A stretch of DNA of 64,000 nucleotides from Liolophura sinensis. Lineage: Eukaryota > Mollusca > Polyplacophora > Chitonida > Chitonidae. Below the pieces are notes generated by a model. The model searched no databases, was not told where the DNA came from, and was given only the letters and a program-made list of their open reading frames with translations. The position numbers were made by a program, and so were the translations under genes. Each line of letters begins with the position of its first letter. Positions within the stretch are counted from its first letter, which is position 1. The stretch covers positions 25,533,385 to 25,597,384 of the forward strand of contig NC_088295.1 of the NCBI RefSeq assembly GCF_032854445.1. Direction: 5' to 3'. This document shows, one piece after another, positions 46,690 through 60,518 of this stretch.

Positions 46690-49600
46690 AGGGAGAAAAA
46701 TGATAAAATTCGAAGTTGAACAATTATAACAGCAGCAATAATCTTGTTTGTTCATTATCGGCGAAGGTTGCAGTATCTTTTATACTCCGGCAATGTTAAA
46801 TCAGACCATCCCATGTGTCAAAGATTCGTAACAGAATGAATATAATTGGTGAAAACGTGACACTCAATTGAAACACACCTTATGTATTCAATTTCTACTT
46901 TATGAATAAAGATGATTTTAGTGTCATTCGTATAAATGCGTTCTCGTCAGCAAACGAAAGGTTCTTTAAATATTACTCGGACGAAATTATTTTGTAGTGT
47001 ATCCCTTTAAAATGCTCTAACAGTTAAGATTCCCTGACCTAAAAGAAAACAGCGGAGATGTATGTGTATTACAAAGATTCTAACCTTTTTTGTCGGGTAT
47101 GTACCGGAAGGGCTTCCTAGACAGGTAAATGTTCAAATGACGCATGAAAGATAACGATACAGTAATCTGTGTTGTATCTCGTAGTGGTGAAGAATAGGTT
47201 AGGTGATTCTTAGATCACCACCAAAAGTATAGAATGGACGCTAGTCCCCAATATGAAGTGTGGAAAAAGTTTCATCAAAACCCGTGAATAACTTTTCCCG
47301 TATAGTTGCTCACAGATATTTAACAGTGGCAAGGAATCTTTTAAAAAAAGTTTTAAAAGATTTTCGACCGGTCAGCTGAGCCACGCAGTTGTACGCCAGG
47401 CAGGTTGCCGTATAACATGGGGCTTCCAACTCCGAATGATTGTTGTTGTACACATGCCAATGTATTCATTTTTCAATTTGAACCGATATTAAAAGGTGTT
47501 CAATTACCAAATAAAAAACGCCATGAATATTGGAAGTCTGGTCTCGTCTTACCTGCTGTTTTGTATGTCCCGCGATCTTGTTTATTTCCTCCGCCAAAGA
47601 AGTTTATGTCTTTGCCTGCTCTTATTTGACTGTCTGCCTGTTACGGCGAAAAAAGTTATCGACGGAATCCAGTGAAATTTGTTAAACAGTTGGCTTTTGG
47701 CCGAGAACAAGTCCATTAAATTTTGCTATTGATCCTTCTTTCCGTCTTTCGATAAGTGTTAAGTTCTTCACCGACTTGCCAGAGCATCCGTATACACACC
47801 AATATACCATTTAGGCGAATCACTGAGCTAGATGTTTAGTACTGAATTATCCCCAAAAAGATATACACTATTAATTGTCCATCATAAAACATAAACAGAG
47901 AGAGAAAAATGTCCGCGATAAGTTTATTCATGTACAGCTTGAGGGTAAGGAGCGTGTTTTTTTTTTTTTTTGTTTTTTGTTTTTTTCGCAGCAAACAAAT
48001 ATACTGAGCGCGCAAAAATAGTGAAAACACATTCATCACATCCTTAATCAATCCGCTCCACTGAAACAAATCTCATGTGTCATCTCTTGCTTTTGCAGAT
48101 TATTTATATCTGAACAGTTTTCTTACGAAAGTGATTTCCATCTGGTAGCACAAACTACATCATTTATTAGGAGCTAGAAAAGAGAAGAAAAGGAAAACAA
48201 CCTTGTTAAGAAGTAGGTCCTGTTCAGATATTCTTATCAAGATCGATGCTGTTCGTTACGTATTCTGTTAAGACATTTACGGTCTGGTGTTTTTCCATTG
48301 AACTTCCTCACCCTCTAAATGATTCCTGACACCCGTGTGTCTGTTTGTCTGCCTATTTGCTCGTTAGGTGTTTGTCAGACTGGCCTTCACCGAGAACAAG
48401 TCAAGAATATCAAGAATGTCTCCAGCACAAATCAACCTTTGTTCTGCAAGGGTTCAGATAATCAATGGTCAGAATAACCATTTCATCAGTGGATCAGTCA
48501 ATTGTCTAACACATCCAGTCACACGTGGATCGTGTCTACACATGCCTGGAATTCACGTTGTGGTCGATCGTCCGCTTCCCAATACCCCCGAAAGTGCAGA
48601 CGTCGATGGCGGATCTGCATTTAAGATCAAACAATAATCAGTCTGGTGTAAGAAGATGTGTGGAGATAGTCAGGCATAGAACCCCTTGCAACACCCGATA
48701 ACCGCCTACACTCATCGCGAACAATGGTAACGTCTGGCATGTTAATTGAAACAAAGAGTCGACTGGATGTTTTATAATTCAGAGAAAGGAGCTCTTGGGG
48801 ATGTGCTAAATCTTATATAAACCACTAAATCTTATATAAACCAGTACAACTGAAAAGAAGACAGGAAAAAAGAAATAAAGATTTCTGTTATTGGACGTCC
48901 ATGTGGCCCTTGTATGGTCTGGCGGACATGAAGATTGGACTTTGCGGATGTTTATACACCGATCCAATTGGTCGCAAGTGGAAATTTTTTGGAGAGATAC
49001 ATGTACGTGTACTGTTACTAGAAGCCATATTGCTATAATCGACGAGTATGACAGGGAATGTAATAAAATCAACGCATCTCCGAGACAGAATTCTCTCAGA
49101 ATGGAATAGTCAAGCTGAAAGTGGTTACGGTATGGCTGAAATACAGCCATTGAGGGGTTAAACCTTTAACTTGACCTGATAATTTACAGGCCAGGCAATG
49201 TCAGTCTGGTAGTATAAACCAGCAGTGGCTGGTTGGCGGGCAAGCTGTAATCTTCACGGTAAGAATCTGGCGAAGAGTGTCAAGTTTACAAACCATCCAG
49301 ACAGATACTGTACATTGTATGGTTGTATCTGTTCAATCGATTGGCACACTCGATTGAGATGCCTTCCAGTAGCATTTAAATATAATGTAATGTGAAGCAT
49401 TAAAGAAAACGGCATTCCTTTACAGTTGGTTTAAAAATCAACCTGACAACTGCATACGGTATCAAGCGTATAGAAACTATGCCCCTTGGGGGCTGTTTGA
49501 AACGTTATCCGCGATTGGATCAAGGCCGAGGGGTTGAGGTGCTTGTATTAGACGACGATGAGACGAAAAAGCCGATCTTGGATAAGGAATTTATTAGTTG

Positions 49601-51790
49601 CTCCGATCTCACAGCTTATGGGCCTAGAGCAAATGTAACTTCTCGCAGTCATCTGTTTATTCCTGTTTTAAGTGCAATGGACAAATGAAACCATATAAGG
49701 TGTTTGGCTTTGTGTCTTTTCTTTGTTACAGTATTTATGTTTATTTGAATCTTGAAACTGAATGTCTTGCGCGGAATTTTACAAACATCCGGCTCTTTGT
49801 CACGGTTTGAACAAATAACAAAAAAATACCGAAAAATTTACAAAGAAGAAATTCTCAGAGGCGCGTAAGCTTTCACGATTTAAGGTCAAGAGAAGTAAGA
49901 ACTTAACCAGTTGATAAAGTAATCACCATTTGGGTTTTGTCATTTATGTTTTTATATTTTCTGGTGATTTTAATGTTATTTTCACATGTAAGCTCAATTA
50001 TGACATTACTGTTCAGTATCTGTGCTTGGTATAGCCACCTTAAGTTAATACATAAAATATATAGAGACCAGAGAAACTCAACAACAACTCAGTGATCGAG
50101 GGTCCATACCTGTGATAATTACCCTTATCACGATCGGAATTGATCAGGTATAATCATCCTTGGATGTGATGTGTTATTATTTATCATTCAGCTATCAAAG
50201 CTTGATACTCATCACAACCTGCAGAAAATGAATTCCTAAGTGCATGATGGCTTAAACGTTTCCATCGTAAAACAAGTGTAAAGCTTATAAAAGATGAATA
50301 GATACCAATCACGACGAGGCAGCATTAGCAAGTCTTTGGTGGATGTTGTTATTTTAGGAGTAGATATACATGTGCTGTGAGTAACACACCCATCATCGAA
50401 TTTAGACTTCATTTTCAGCTCCAGGATTTTTCATTCTATTTTGTAGTTTAAGTATTACCTATCACAGAGAGTCTGACTGATCATGGTGGCTGACCTTTTG
50501 TCACTAGGTGACCGGAAACTTGGGATCAATTTTGTTCTTGGACTGAGTATTTTCTTGATTCCCGAGCTTTCCGCAATATGACGAATGTCACACATGGGAC
50601 AGTTTGGAGGTACATAACATGCAAGTGATCGGTGGTTTATGCCGGCATTCCGGTTTACTCCGCTATGAAATCGAAAGTCATGGCGAAAGTGAAAAATTAT
50701 TTGTACAAATTAACAACAATTGAATAAATAAATTATAAATATCTTAAAGTCAAACAAGAAGAAGCGATGCAAGTGCATTTTAAAAAGGCAGTCCCATGAT
50801 CAAGAACACTTAGAAAAGCACCACCCCGAACAACAACAAGACATAGGGCAGGGCTGCCGCAAAATAGTGTGGTTTAACTGCCGGGTTATTAATGAGCGTG
50901 GTTTCTGGACACATTGAAGGTCGTGACATAAAAAGTTACGTGATCAAGCGTTTTTTTTTAATTATTATATTCAACATATGCTCTGCGGTACGCTTTTATC
51001 TATACAGCACCAGTGTGTCGACCAAGTCCAGTCCTATCAAGTTTACTGCTGAATTTATCGGATAACTGAATCATAACAGCTCTCACCAGATTTTACGATC
51101 ATTTTTTTTCCTTCCATATCAAGGTCACTAGTAGAGGAGGACAGATCTCTAAGAAATCCCATGATATAGCAGCATCTGAAACTAAAGTTAGAGCTTGTTA
51201 TCTATTAAAAGTAAAGAGCTCTGGATCGCTGAAGTTAAATTTGATCTTTTTAAAAGGCATTATAAACCAATTACAAAAGTACTTTCGTATTGTTTCTTTC
51301 ACATATGGGTGTAGGCTATCCCCCCACCCCCCACAACCTCCCGTAAACTGTCTATTTCTCACTTCATATATAATGTGCACATTGAGAACAGCAGGGGGAC
51401 AAGGGTTGTAATGGTACTCTCAAGTTAATATAGACTTATTTGTTCAAAGAAAACTGAAGTTATTAACTCCATCATGACCGCTCTAAGTAAGACTGGATGG
51501 AATTGTTAAGCAAAAAACCGAAACGTTTAAAAAAAAACAATATTTAATTTACACTAAATCACCTAAAGTTTTTGTTTTCTTTGACCAATTGTTTTTGAAG
51601 TGAAATTGTGCAAAGTGGGCGTAGTTCCCTCAAACGACGCAAGAAAGAACTAGTACATATGGAGTACAATTGTGAAAAATCAATAATGTCATATTTATAG
51701 TTAATTTGAAGGTCTGGTATTAGGCATATGATATGTATGTGTCTACTCATTCAGTTTTATTATCTTATACCCTGTGTCCTATTACACACT
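46690..51790. other. Gene-free stretch
   Basis: About 5.1 kb. ORFs up to 114 codons have no recognised product. A T-run lies at 47959-47988. No RNA gene seen. Confidence 0.45.
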
Positions 51791-51799
51791 GATAATTGG

Positions 51800-51995
51800 G
51801 TCCAGGATCACAAGGCTGGGGAGTTTCCGGAGTCAGTTCACATACGACAAACCGGTAGGAAGCTGAAGAACATGGTTATTCATATTGGTGGTGAAATCCT
51901 CACACTGCCACACCTTGAATCTTAGAGGGTTGTATGTCATCGGGAAAAATCACCCAGTGGCAATCCTGCTTTAACCACTCGGCCCAAAACCGCCA
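51800..51995 (-). mobile_element. tRNA-derived SINE, diverged
   Basis: On the minus strand 'ggccgagtggttaaagcagg' gives a clear box A. A weak box B (agattcaagg) lies too far downstream, about 60 bases, for an intact tRNA. Body follows with 'ccggaaactccccagccttg'. Confidence 0.5.
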
Positions 51996-51999
51996 CCTT

Positions 52000-53338
52000 C
52001 GCCGCACGCCTTTCAGTACTTCAAGGACATGGGAAGGTAATATAAAACTAAGAGTATGGTTTTAAAGAAAATGAAGGAAGATATGCTAAACAAAAGTTAG
52101 AAAACAAAATTATATTTTTTGAAGCATATTTTATATTTCTTAATAACCCCTCTATTTTATGCTTATTTTCCGTTAATGCTCGGAAATATTCGGAAATTAC
52201 GAACTAAGAACGCAGGACCAGCTTAGCGCCCCAATTTGGACTACCCCTTCAACAGTTGTTTCGACAGCTATGGCTGCTGACGTCACCGGTGTAGACTACT
52301 TATTTTCTGGGACTGACCTCTGGGGCCTTAGGGAAACTGTAGTTTAAATCCACTTTTACTCCCCAAGAAGAAAGCTTTTTTATGCTTCTATATGTTCGAC
52401 CTCATAATTTACTCGTTTTAAGAAATAAAAGTCAAGCGTTTCATGTATTTGAGATAAGATGAGATGCTCTGGGCGCAGGAATCCGTTATTCAAGAGATAA
52501 CAATTTAAAATGAATAGCACACACCGTATTACAGAGAATACCTGAGATTCGACTGTGTGCACAACACCATAGGTCTCAACACGTGTTCTGAATGTGTGTC
52601 ACGTCAAACGTTAATACTAAAAGAAAGATGCGTCCTCCTTATGGCGAGGAAAAAGACTGGATTGCGAAAAAGTGGTTAACAAAGAAAACATTCATCATAC
52701 TACTCTTAAAACTTTGAACAGGAGAACGGCTGTGTCGTATATAACGTCATAAGTGCCGTTATATAATGTTATACCTCTCATTAGAGTAATAAATGTTATG
52801 GTGAAAGAGGCACTGAAAAAACTATTCAAATAAGTTTCTGTAAATTGCTTATTAGTGAATGTGAATTGCAAAAGCTGTTAAGGAGTAATCCTCACCAGAC
52901 GCGAACTTTTTGATTCAATAAACCGTATATTGATGATCTGCTACCTTTAAACAATCCATATATAGCAAAGGCTGGGAAAGATATTTACCCACCATCGCTG
53001 ATTTAAAGGAAACCATATTACATATTAATTGGACCTATATTTGTACAAAGGCCAAAACGGTTTTCTCTCTTGCAGACTGTACGACAAGAGGGATAGTTTC
53101 GGTTTTGACATTGTAAATTATCCTTACTTGCACAGCAATATACCGAAGGGTCATGCATATGGCGAGTACATATCTCGCTTTGTAGCATTTGTTGGATCCT
53201 GCGTGTTGTGTGACGATTTCAACATCACAAGTTATTATTGCAAAAACTAGTATGTCAAGGTTATTCCATCAAACGCCTTCACTCCATGATTGTGTCTAAT
53301 TCCTCTTAACCTGAGGCTAGGGCAGCTATATTCATCGT
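52000..53338. other. No feature seen
   Basis: AT-rich sequence without a recognised gene or repeat. Confidence 0.45.
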
Positions 53339-53344
53339 GTTGAA

Positions 53345-53605
53345 TTAGATCGCCGCTTTGGATATTTAATCAGTTGCAATCAAAGCGCAGCGGAGATTAT
53401 CTGATATTCCAGCACGGTGTAGGGTTTGAATGCCGATTTCACTCAGTCGTCTAGAACATACCTTGTGTCTTTTTTACATCAGTGAAACTGTTGACTGCTT
53501 CTCTTTGTATGATTCCGCTTTATTTTCGTACTTTGTATACTTTATTAGTTCTTTGGTAATTTGTGTTAAACGTCGTTTTGAGAACTGGCCTTGCGATATC
53601 CCACT
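53345..53605 (+). repeat. Dispersed repeat B, copy 1
   Basis: Matches 56340-56610 in the same orientation: shared blocks are 'cgccgct', 'agttgcaatcaa', 'gatttcact', 'tctagaacat', 'ccttgtg' and 'gcactttatatactttctta' (second copy spelling). The local ORFs in both copies come from this repeat. Confidence 0.65.
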
Positions 53606-53839
53606 GCCCTCACTGCTCTTGCTTTACTCTCTATGCTGTAAGTCTTTTATTAAACTGTTATACTATCTTGTATACAGGCGGCATTCATTGTGCTGTGTTT
53701 CTTTCGAACAATTTTGTCATAACACAAGGAATGACGCTGTGTCCAGGCACAGTTCATCTGGTACTCGGACGATCTCCTTACGCCGATAACCACGGTTTTA
53801 ATAGGAAAAAGTCAGCAATAAACTCTTGATCCCGGGATT

Positions 53840-55700
53840 ACTATGTTTATGGTGGTGATAACTGAAACGTTTGTCAAGTAATATCTCAGAGAAGCTTGGT
53901 ACAGCTTATTTGGATAATCCTCCTCCGTCTAGACTTAAATGCTGTTGATTTCAAGCCTTGAACCACATGTAAACTTAGCGACTCCACATCAGCTCCTGTT
54001 ACTGGCACACTAAAACTCAGGATCTATTCGCGACAACGAGCTGACTTATTCATATTGTTGGCGGGTAAACGATTCAGGGCATCCCTCAAAGAAGTTTGTG
54101 GATTATTTTATAATCTACAGAATCTGCCGGGAGGAACACGTTTTTTATTTCAACGCTCCCACAGTGCTCGAATCCGATCAAGTCACAGATGGATTCTATA
54201 AGAATATTGACGTGTAATCACCCGTGCACTGTGTTGATGTAACTTATCGACCACTCGTGCTTGACAGCCTATTGGTCGACCACCGTGTAATAATAACACA
54301 GTGATGGAGAGGATAAATTTACAGTAGCTGTAACACCGTGTCCTTGTCAGTTCCACTTCTTCATTTAGTTAAACCTGATCAAGATAGTGTTTGATTAGCT
54401 CTGAAAACAGAAAAGCTTCGCCTTCAGCAAATACCACATGATCTCATCACAGAGCCAGCCCCGGTATCACGAGGGATTCAGCCGGAGATAGTAAGTTTTC
54501 TCTGCTGAAATAATTACTGTTATATCGGATCCAGTAGAACTCTCCTGGCAGGGATTGTAACATCGGTCACTTCGGAGATTCAGAATCTAAACAAACTTGT
54601 ACACAGCTCAAATTATCCCAGACACAAGCTAACACAAATGCCTAAGTATGCCGACGAAGAATGTATGATAGGTACATCCTTTCAATTTTATTTTCGTGGA
54701 AATGTCATTCACAGATGTAGATCTAAAGGTTTTCAGTTATCTCCATTCCTATCTTTGTGTATCCATAAAATACATTTTTATTGAAAATATAAGACGATTG
54801 CGTGAATATATACTCTGACTTCATGGTAAATCATTATGTGATGAATCCAAAGATATTCTGGAAATATCTCATGAATAATTTACAGTAAATGTGTCTTGGA
54901 CAGTATATGTGTCTTGTGTCTTGGAGTAAATCACTCCATCCGCTCAGAACAGTTTTCTATTACTTCCTGTGTGCAGGAATCCACCTATACCGATATTCTG
55001 TTGGTTTAAGGCTACATCACTTGAACGGATTTAGAGATTGGACATAGGCTATCATTTGTATATATTTATATTAAACGTGTCATGAATTCGAATCCTGGAC
55101 TTTTAAAAATCTGGCCTTTAGCTCTATGGACTATTTATGTCATGCGTGGGAAGAATAGCTTATAGTCTTTTCGGATGTTAATACACAAGACAAAATACAG
55201 ATGCATTGCCCTGTGTTACAGGACATTCCTCTGTACATAGAACGCGTCAACAAGAGGCCAAACATGGAGACGCTGATAAATGTTACTCGGTTAATCCATT
55301 CTTGTATCTTCGTGGATATTATCCATGCACAGAGAGGGATTGTCTAAGTAATGAAGCAAGAAGACATGGTCTATACTGCATTTACAGACCCCTAACACAA
55401 ATCCCAAAATTCCAGGTGTCTTTGATGAAGAGATGAAAACACAGAGCGGTGAAAAAGAAACAACACCCACTGGGTATTGTGTCTGTAGGGGATCTTTGTT
55501 TCCCTTTTGTTCTTTATGTTTTACTCTCGATTTTTGTTCACAGATAATTGTGTGACGCCTGTTTGTATTAATTCCTAATCTCCTTGTTTCAGAGTGGTAT
55601 TCCGAATCGTGTCCCGTGTCGTTAACTGCATATAGTAAAACATGTTCAAACAGCTCGTTTGTTAGGTTTATGTTACAGTTTAGTCAAAAAATTAACCTTT
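53840..55700. other. No feature seen
   Basis: About 1.9 kb without recognised gene or repeat. Confidence 0.45.
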
Positions 55701-55711
55701 AGCACGTTTCT

Positions 55712-56304
55712 GAGCTTCGTCCAGACTATCCAACATCACCCAACTTTTGTTGACTCAACAAAGGTCAACATCAGGTTGAATGCTGTTGAGGTGATGTTGA
55801 GTGTCTCGTCCACACTATAAATCAGATGGGTCAGCATTGTCCATCACTGTTGGCGTGAGTAGAACGGTGTTGAACTGTCTTTTTTTCGATAAATTGGAGG
55901 GAAATCTCCATATTTTATCTCCAATGCATGAAACACAATGGCGAGCAGCCGGAAGGATCATGTCGTGGTTTTATCGGCTGCGCTTATTGCCATGTCTGTT
56001 CGGCCTAGAAGACGTCTCATCACGAGACCAGTTTCTCTCCTTTGTCGCCATTTTGCCCAGGTCATGTGCTTTACGACGGTCACGTTATTTCTACACGCCC
56101 GCTGATTGGCTACTTACACTCAACTTCACTCAACTTGTTGACAAAAAATACACATGCACATTTCCGATTCAACCGTGTTGGATAGTGTTGAGTGTTGTTA
56201 AAGGAAGTTGAGGAACCCGTCCAGACTACTTAGCACATCTCAACTTGTTCACTCAACTTGAGTGAACAAAAGTTGAGTGATGTTGGATAGTCTGGACGGG
56301 GCTT
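55712..56304. mobile_element. TIR DNA element (MITE-like), ~590 bp
   Basis: The left end 'gcttcgtccagactatccaa' then catcacccaacttttgtt is the near reverse complement of the right end (aacaaaagttgagtgatg then ttggatagtctggacggggc). Inner caac/gttg-rich segments add further inverted repeats. No transposase recognised; the 136-codon ORF inside is probably incidental. Target-site duplication not resolved. Confidence 0.7.
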
Positions 56305-56339
56305 AGGATTTCGAGGCTAGGAGTCTGATATAGTGCCGA

Positions 56340-56610
56340 GTTGTATCGCCGCTGTATGTATATGAACAGTTGCAATCAAGATACATATTTTACTATCGAC
56401 CACTTATATATTAGTATGATACACGATTTGGATACTGATTTCACTAATTCATCTAGAACATTCCTTGTGGCTTTCCAGCATTGTTGGAAACTGGTGACTG
56501 GTTCCCTCTGCATGATCCCGTCCTAAATTCGCACTTTATATACTTTCTTAGTTGTTTTCTGGTTTCTGCTCAAAGTTTTTTGGGAAGTGGCCTAGCGATT
56601 AATGACCTGG
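56340..56610 (+). repeat. Dispersed repeat B, copy 2
   Basis: Diverged partner of 53345-53605 (shared blocks listed there). It ends near 'aagtggcctagcgatt'. Confidence 0.65.
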
Positions 56611-57170
56611 AACGACCATATTGGCTGGTATACGAATGTCTGTTTCGACGTATAAGTTTGGAATTTTGGGAGAGATTTACTCACATCTGGAACGTCTGTG
56701 TCACGTCTTTATTATGCAAACGTGTCGATAAGGATCTGTTTACTCCCTACCTGTGAAACGAGGTTTCACTTCAGTTCTTTATCATGGTTTTAATTATTGA
56801 GATATCTGGTATAGTCTGGCCATTTGAGCGCTGTACGTAGCAAGCTGACAACTGAAGCCAGACGATCATCGAATGTCATGTGGGACGACATTAGGCTGTA
56901 TGTTGTAATAGTCTTACACCGGCCTACTGTGTGACGAGTTTTCAGAAAATGCTCTGAGGATTAATGAACCTGGTTGTCAATGAAGAACTCTTACATCAAC
57001 CTCAAACACCCCCATCACAACAAGTGAACTGAATTGTGGGAGCCGTGCCCATCGCCTCCGTTTTTACCATGTACATAAAGAATTAGACATCACTCTGAAG
57101 TTCTGTTTTAGAAAACAACATGCTAGGTAATAATTTTCCATGAGATTTATTTATGACAAACGTTACTTAC

Positions 57171-57206
57171 TTGGTGTTGGCTTGATGGACTCTGGCATAT
57201 TAACCC
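57171..57206 (-). CDS. Candidate 36-nt exon of an upstream gene
   Basis: On the minus strand it sits between a tttccttacag acceptor and a perfect gtaagt donor. It reads VNMPESIKPTP in one frame, or GLICQSPSSQHQ if phase 0. The first reading resembles the M2-M3 loop of Cys-loop channels (MPxS-S), but its phase does not join simply to the 58.3-kb candidate exon. It may be a chance splice pair. Confidence 0.25.
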
Positions 57207-57971
57207 CTGTAAGGAAAGCGTGAATGGGAAAGGACAAGATTGCTGCTGGCGGTAATCTGGTGTTTATGTACATGTACAAGTGTATACGTGTGTAGTCTAT
57301 ATAAATGCTACACCCTTTTGTTGTCAATTAGTTCTTTTGGTAAGCTCGTTTTACAAAAAGGTAGGTAATTATAGAATGTGTAACCTTGGTAATAATTATG
57401 ATACAGGTTTACCACAGGCCAAGTTTAATACATTTGGGATAGACCAGAAAACACATGGAGCTGAGTGTAAGCCTAATTTAGTATTATGTAGAGGAACTGA
57501 TAAAACATGTAGGCAGAAGTTTCACGGTTTATAGTGATACTGGATCACAGAAGTGTTCTGTTCACTGTATGTACGCGTTTTATAAACCAATGAAATTATT
57601 TAATTTTCTCACTCATCGGCATTAAATCCCGATGTAATTTTCATGGGGTATTACCTGCCGTAATGGCTTCTTAATGGGGATGGGAAATACCGCATTTTAT
57701 TATAGAATATGTACTTTAATGCATATTGTTAACATCAGAATAAAATGGCAGCTTAAGTAAGTTCTGTGTTGATGTAAAGTGGTACTACTTCAAAAGTAAT
57801 ACAGCTCTGAGGGTGGGGCTATATCTGTCACACAATTTTGCGTATTCTGGCAAGGTGACAGGCTTACCCCGCTGAATTATCCGCGCGCGCAGTCAACATC
57901 AATCTCAAAATAGTCGTGGAATTACCTATCGATTACCCCTTGTGAATCACAGTTAGCTGAAGGCTTCTAGG

Positions 57972-58081
57972 TCAAGTTTCCCGAAGATGTCGTACATGTA
58001 CGATAATCGCACATATAGGACAATGGTATGGTAGTAGTAACGTACAAAATATCGTACGACAAATGTACGATAAAAATGTGC
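57972..58081 (-). repeat. Dispersed repeat A, copy 2
   Basis: Reverse-complement partner of 30661-30760. It is flanked by a diverged ~40-bp direct repeat (57939-57981 and 58122-58161, shared 'gctgaaggctt' type block). Confidence 0.65.
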
Positions 58082-58259
58082 AACCGCGTCTTGGGTTTAA
58101 TGGTGACTAGATTAGCTGCCTCTTGTAAATCAGAGTTGGCCGAAGGCTTGTCGGTATTCCCAATGTGATGTCTTTAAAAATGAAAAATAAATCGCGTGTC
58201 ACGAACTGAAGTGAATTTTCGTGATGATACCACTCTCATTTGGGACAGCTGACACTCAC

Positions 58260-58346
58260 TATAATCACCAAATACAAGGTAGTAGTTCCCACAGCAGACA
58301 AAATTATTGGTAAATTTTCACCTAATGACATTCCGAAGAGAAGCAC
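58260..58346 (-). CDS. Candidate 87-nt exon with a membrane segment
   Basis: A strong acceptor (ttttcctttcag) and gtgagt donor bound exactly 29 codons: VLLFGMSLGENLPIILSAVG followed by TTTLYLVII. The hydrophobic stretch after GEN looks like the M2 helix of a Cys-loop channel (compare GEK and a leucine/threonine-rich helix in nAChR subunits). This is my pattern judgement, not an alignment. It could be another multipass protein. Minus strand, upstream of PARN. Confidence 0.35.
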
Positions 58347-58734
58347 CTGAAAGGAAAAGAATGGTTTAGGTAATCTTATCAACAGTGCCACTGAAACAAA
58401 AAAAGTCTCCACTATTAGGCCTGGAGCTGTATCACGCTACAATGTAACATAAAGTTTTGTTGTCAACCTGCAACGGTAGGTTATGCGGAGAGAGAATGTG
58501 AAATTCCCACTTTCCATGAAAGAGCTCTGATAACAGTAACACAACCAAGTGTAACAACGATACTGGATGAAACATGTCTCTGTGTGAATTACGCCTTTGT
58601 ATCATCACAGAAACATCCAGACGCTACACCGATAATAATTATGAAAGACCAGACGCACCAGGATCATCTTACATCCGCACTGTTATCTCAGACTGAGGAT
58701 ATTGGTCCCCGTGGACGTCTAAAGTGATCCCCAA

Positions 58735-58812
58735 ATCTTACACTGGGTTTCGGAAAGGTTAATGATGTCTAGCGTCCTTGACGACTCAGTCGATGGAAGG
58801 GAATGAAGTGTG
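58735..58812 (+). repeat. Dispersed repeat C, copy 1
   Basis: 'ggaaaggttaatgatgtcta' followed by gacgactcagtcgatggaagg matches 61630-61705. Confidence 0.55.
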
Positions 58813-60518
58813 TACAACTGACGGCTCACAAAATTTGTCCCTCTAATATCAGAAGTAGACAACCAATAATGACACTAATTGTCATTCAAGATATTACTTT
58901 CTTGACACTATGTCCATTCTCTGCCACTCGAACAAGAGATACAATTGAAATATTTTTGCCAGTAAAATGCCCGACTGCCTCTATGATGTTGACACACGTT
59001 GCGTTAATTGGCCACAGGATATGTGTACGACGACGTAATTTACGGGCAAATCTGTATAGACCATGCTGCCAGATACAGCAGTGGGCTGTCGTTTGTACAG
59101 CTGATTCACAACACCATTAACATTTCCCCTTCGCAGGCTCATTGAGGATGTACATCAGCCCACACGACACTAATGTGGGCTGTATGTATTCTTCAGCAGT
59201 GTCCATTACTGAGAATTACGCACTATTTTACTGTCAGTATGTGTTATTTATAACATTGTTATGTCTGTCGTCGTACTGACGTTGATTTTTACTTGCTTGT
59301 GCATCTGCCTGGAATTCTAAGTTTAATAACTAACTAGGACGAATAGTGATGGGATTACTAAAGCCAAAAGTTCCTCATTCTGTTAATTCTGAACAAGATA
59401 AGAGCAATGACACGAATTAGTGAATCTTATTTTTGCGTTTTATTAATGTATTTGAGTTTCAGAGCCTCTGATGACAGGTCTAATACAAGGATAACATCAT
59501 CAAATGTTATTATTTTAGTAGCAATTTAACTGGTAATGCTCGGAATTTACGCCTTCTCTGCATTTTAGACGTAATTTTTAGCCACAATATATCGTGTGAG
59601 GTGAAAAAAGCTGGGCGAGTACATACTCTGCATAGTGTTGTTCTATTGCCTACAACATAGATGTAATCAAATTGTATTGTGAGTTACAGTACTTGGACAA
59701 CTGCCATCACTGGTTGATGTGACCTTCCCTTTTGTTTATATAAATGATACTTACATTACTTTGTCACTATTGTTACCATTAGGCCTTATTCCCTTTCGTG
59801 TGAATACAGGGAGTCACAATTAAGCGCTAAGAAATGTACAAATGATCGGGGACGCTAACTATGAGTTGTTGGTTTTAAACGTGCGTTATTATTACGTAAT
59901 ATGCTCCCTCGAGAGGTTTGTTAGGTGTCTGATTAGGGATAGTGGTGTACCCATTGCACTTCGATTTCCTGAACCAGTAAACCTGGCTAAGTGCAATATT
60001 CATCAGTTGGGCGTTATATTTGAAAGGCGGAGCTGAGGATACAGAGTCAAGGGAAATCATCAATACCTAAGAGAAGAAGCAGTAATGTAGCTGGGGAACA
60101 CGCGTGTAACTAATCCTACCATAATATTTTCACTTCTCTCCCCACTTTGTCTGTAAACCTTACGATGTTAAAATGTTGACAGCGACATTATATTGTATAC
60201 GTATATCCAGATTTAGCCTTAAATGTCTGGTGTTTGGGTTGTGGGATTTCCACTTTCAGTGAACGCTATGTGGATTTCGGATCTTGAAATGCGGTTTTCT
60301 TGAGTTAATTATCCGTTTGCGTCGTACATGGACAGTAAAACCGGGTGTTGGTTGTTCCATATAGACGAGAGAAAATAAATTACTTTCTAATCAGTGTGAA
60401 TTATACGATATCCCGTGTGTGTTTCTCAAACTCCTGACAAATTTTCCCATACGTCTACCAGCCTTCACAAGATGTGGGACAAAAGCTGCTCTCCCACGTG
60501 AAATCTGAAATCACTTAC

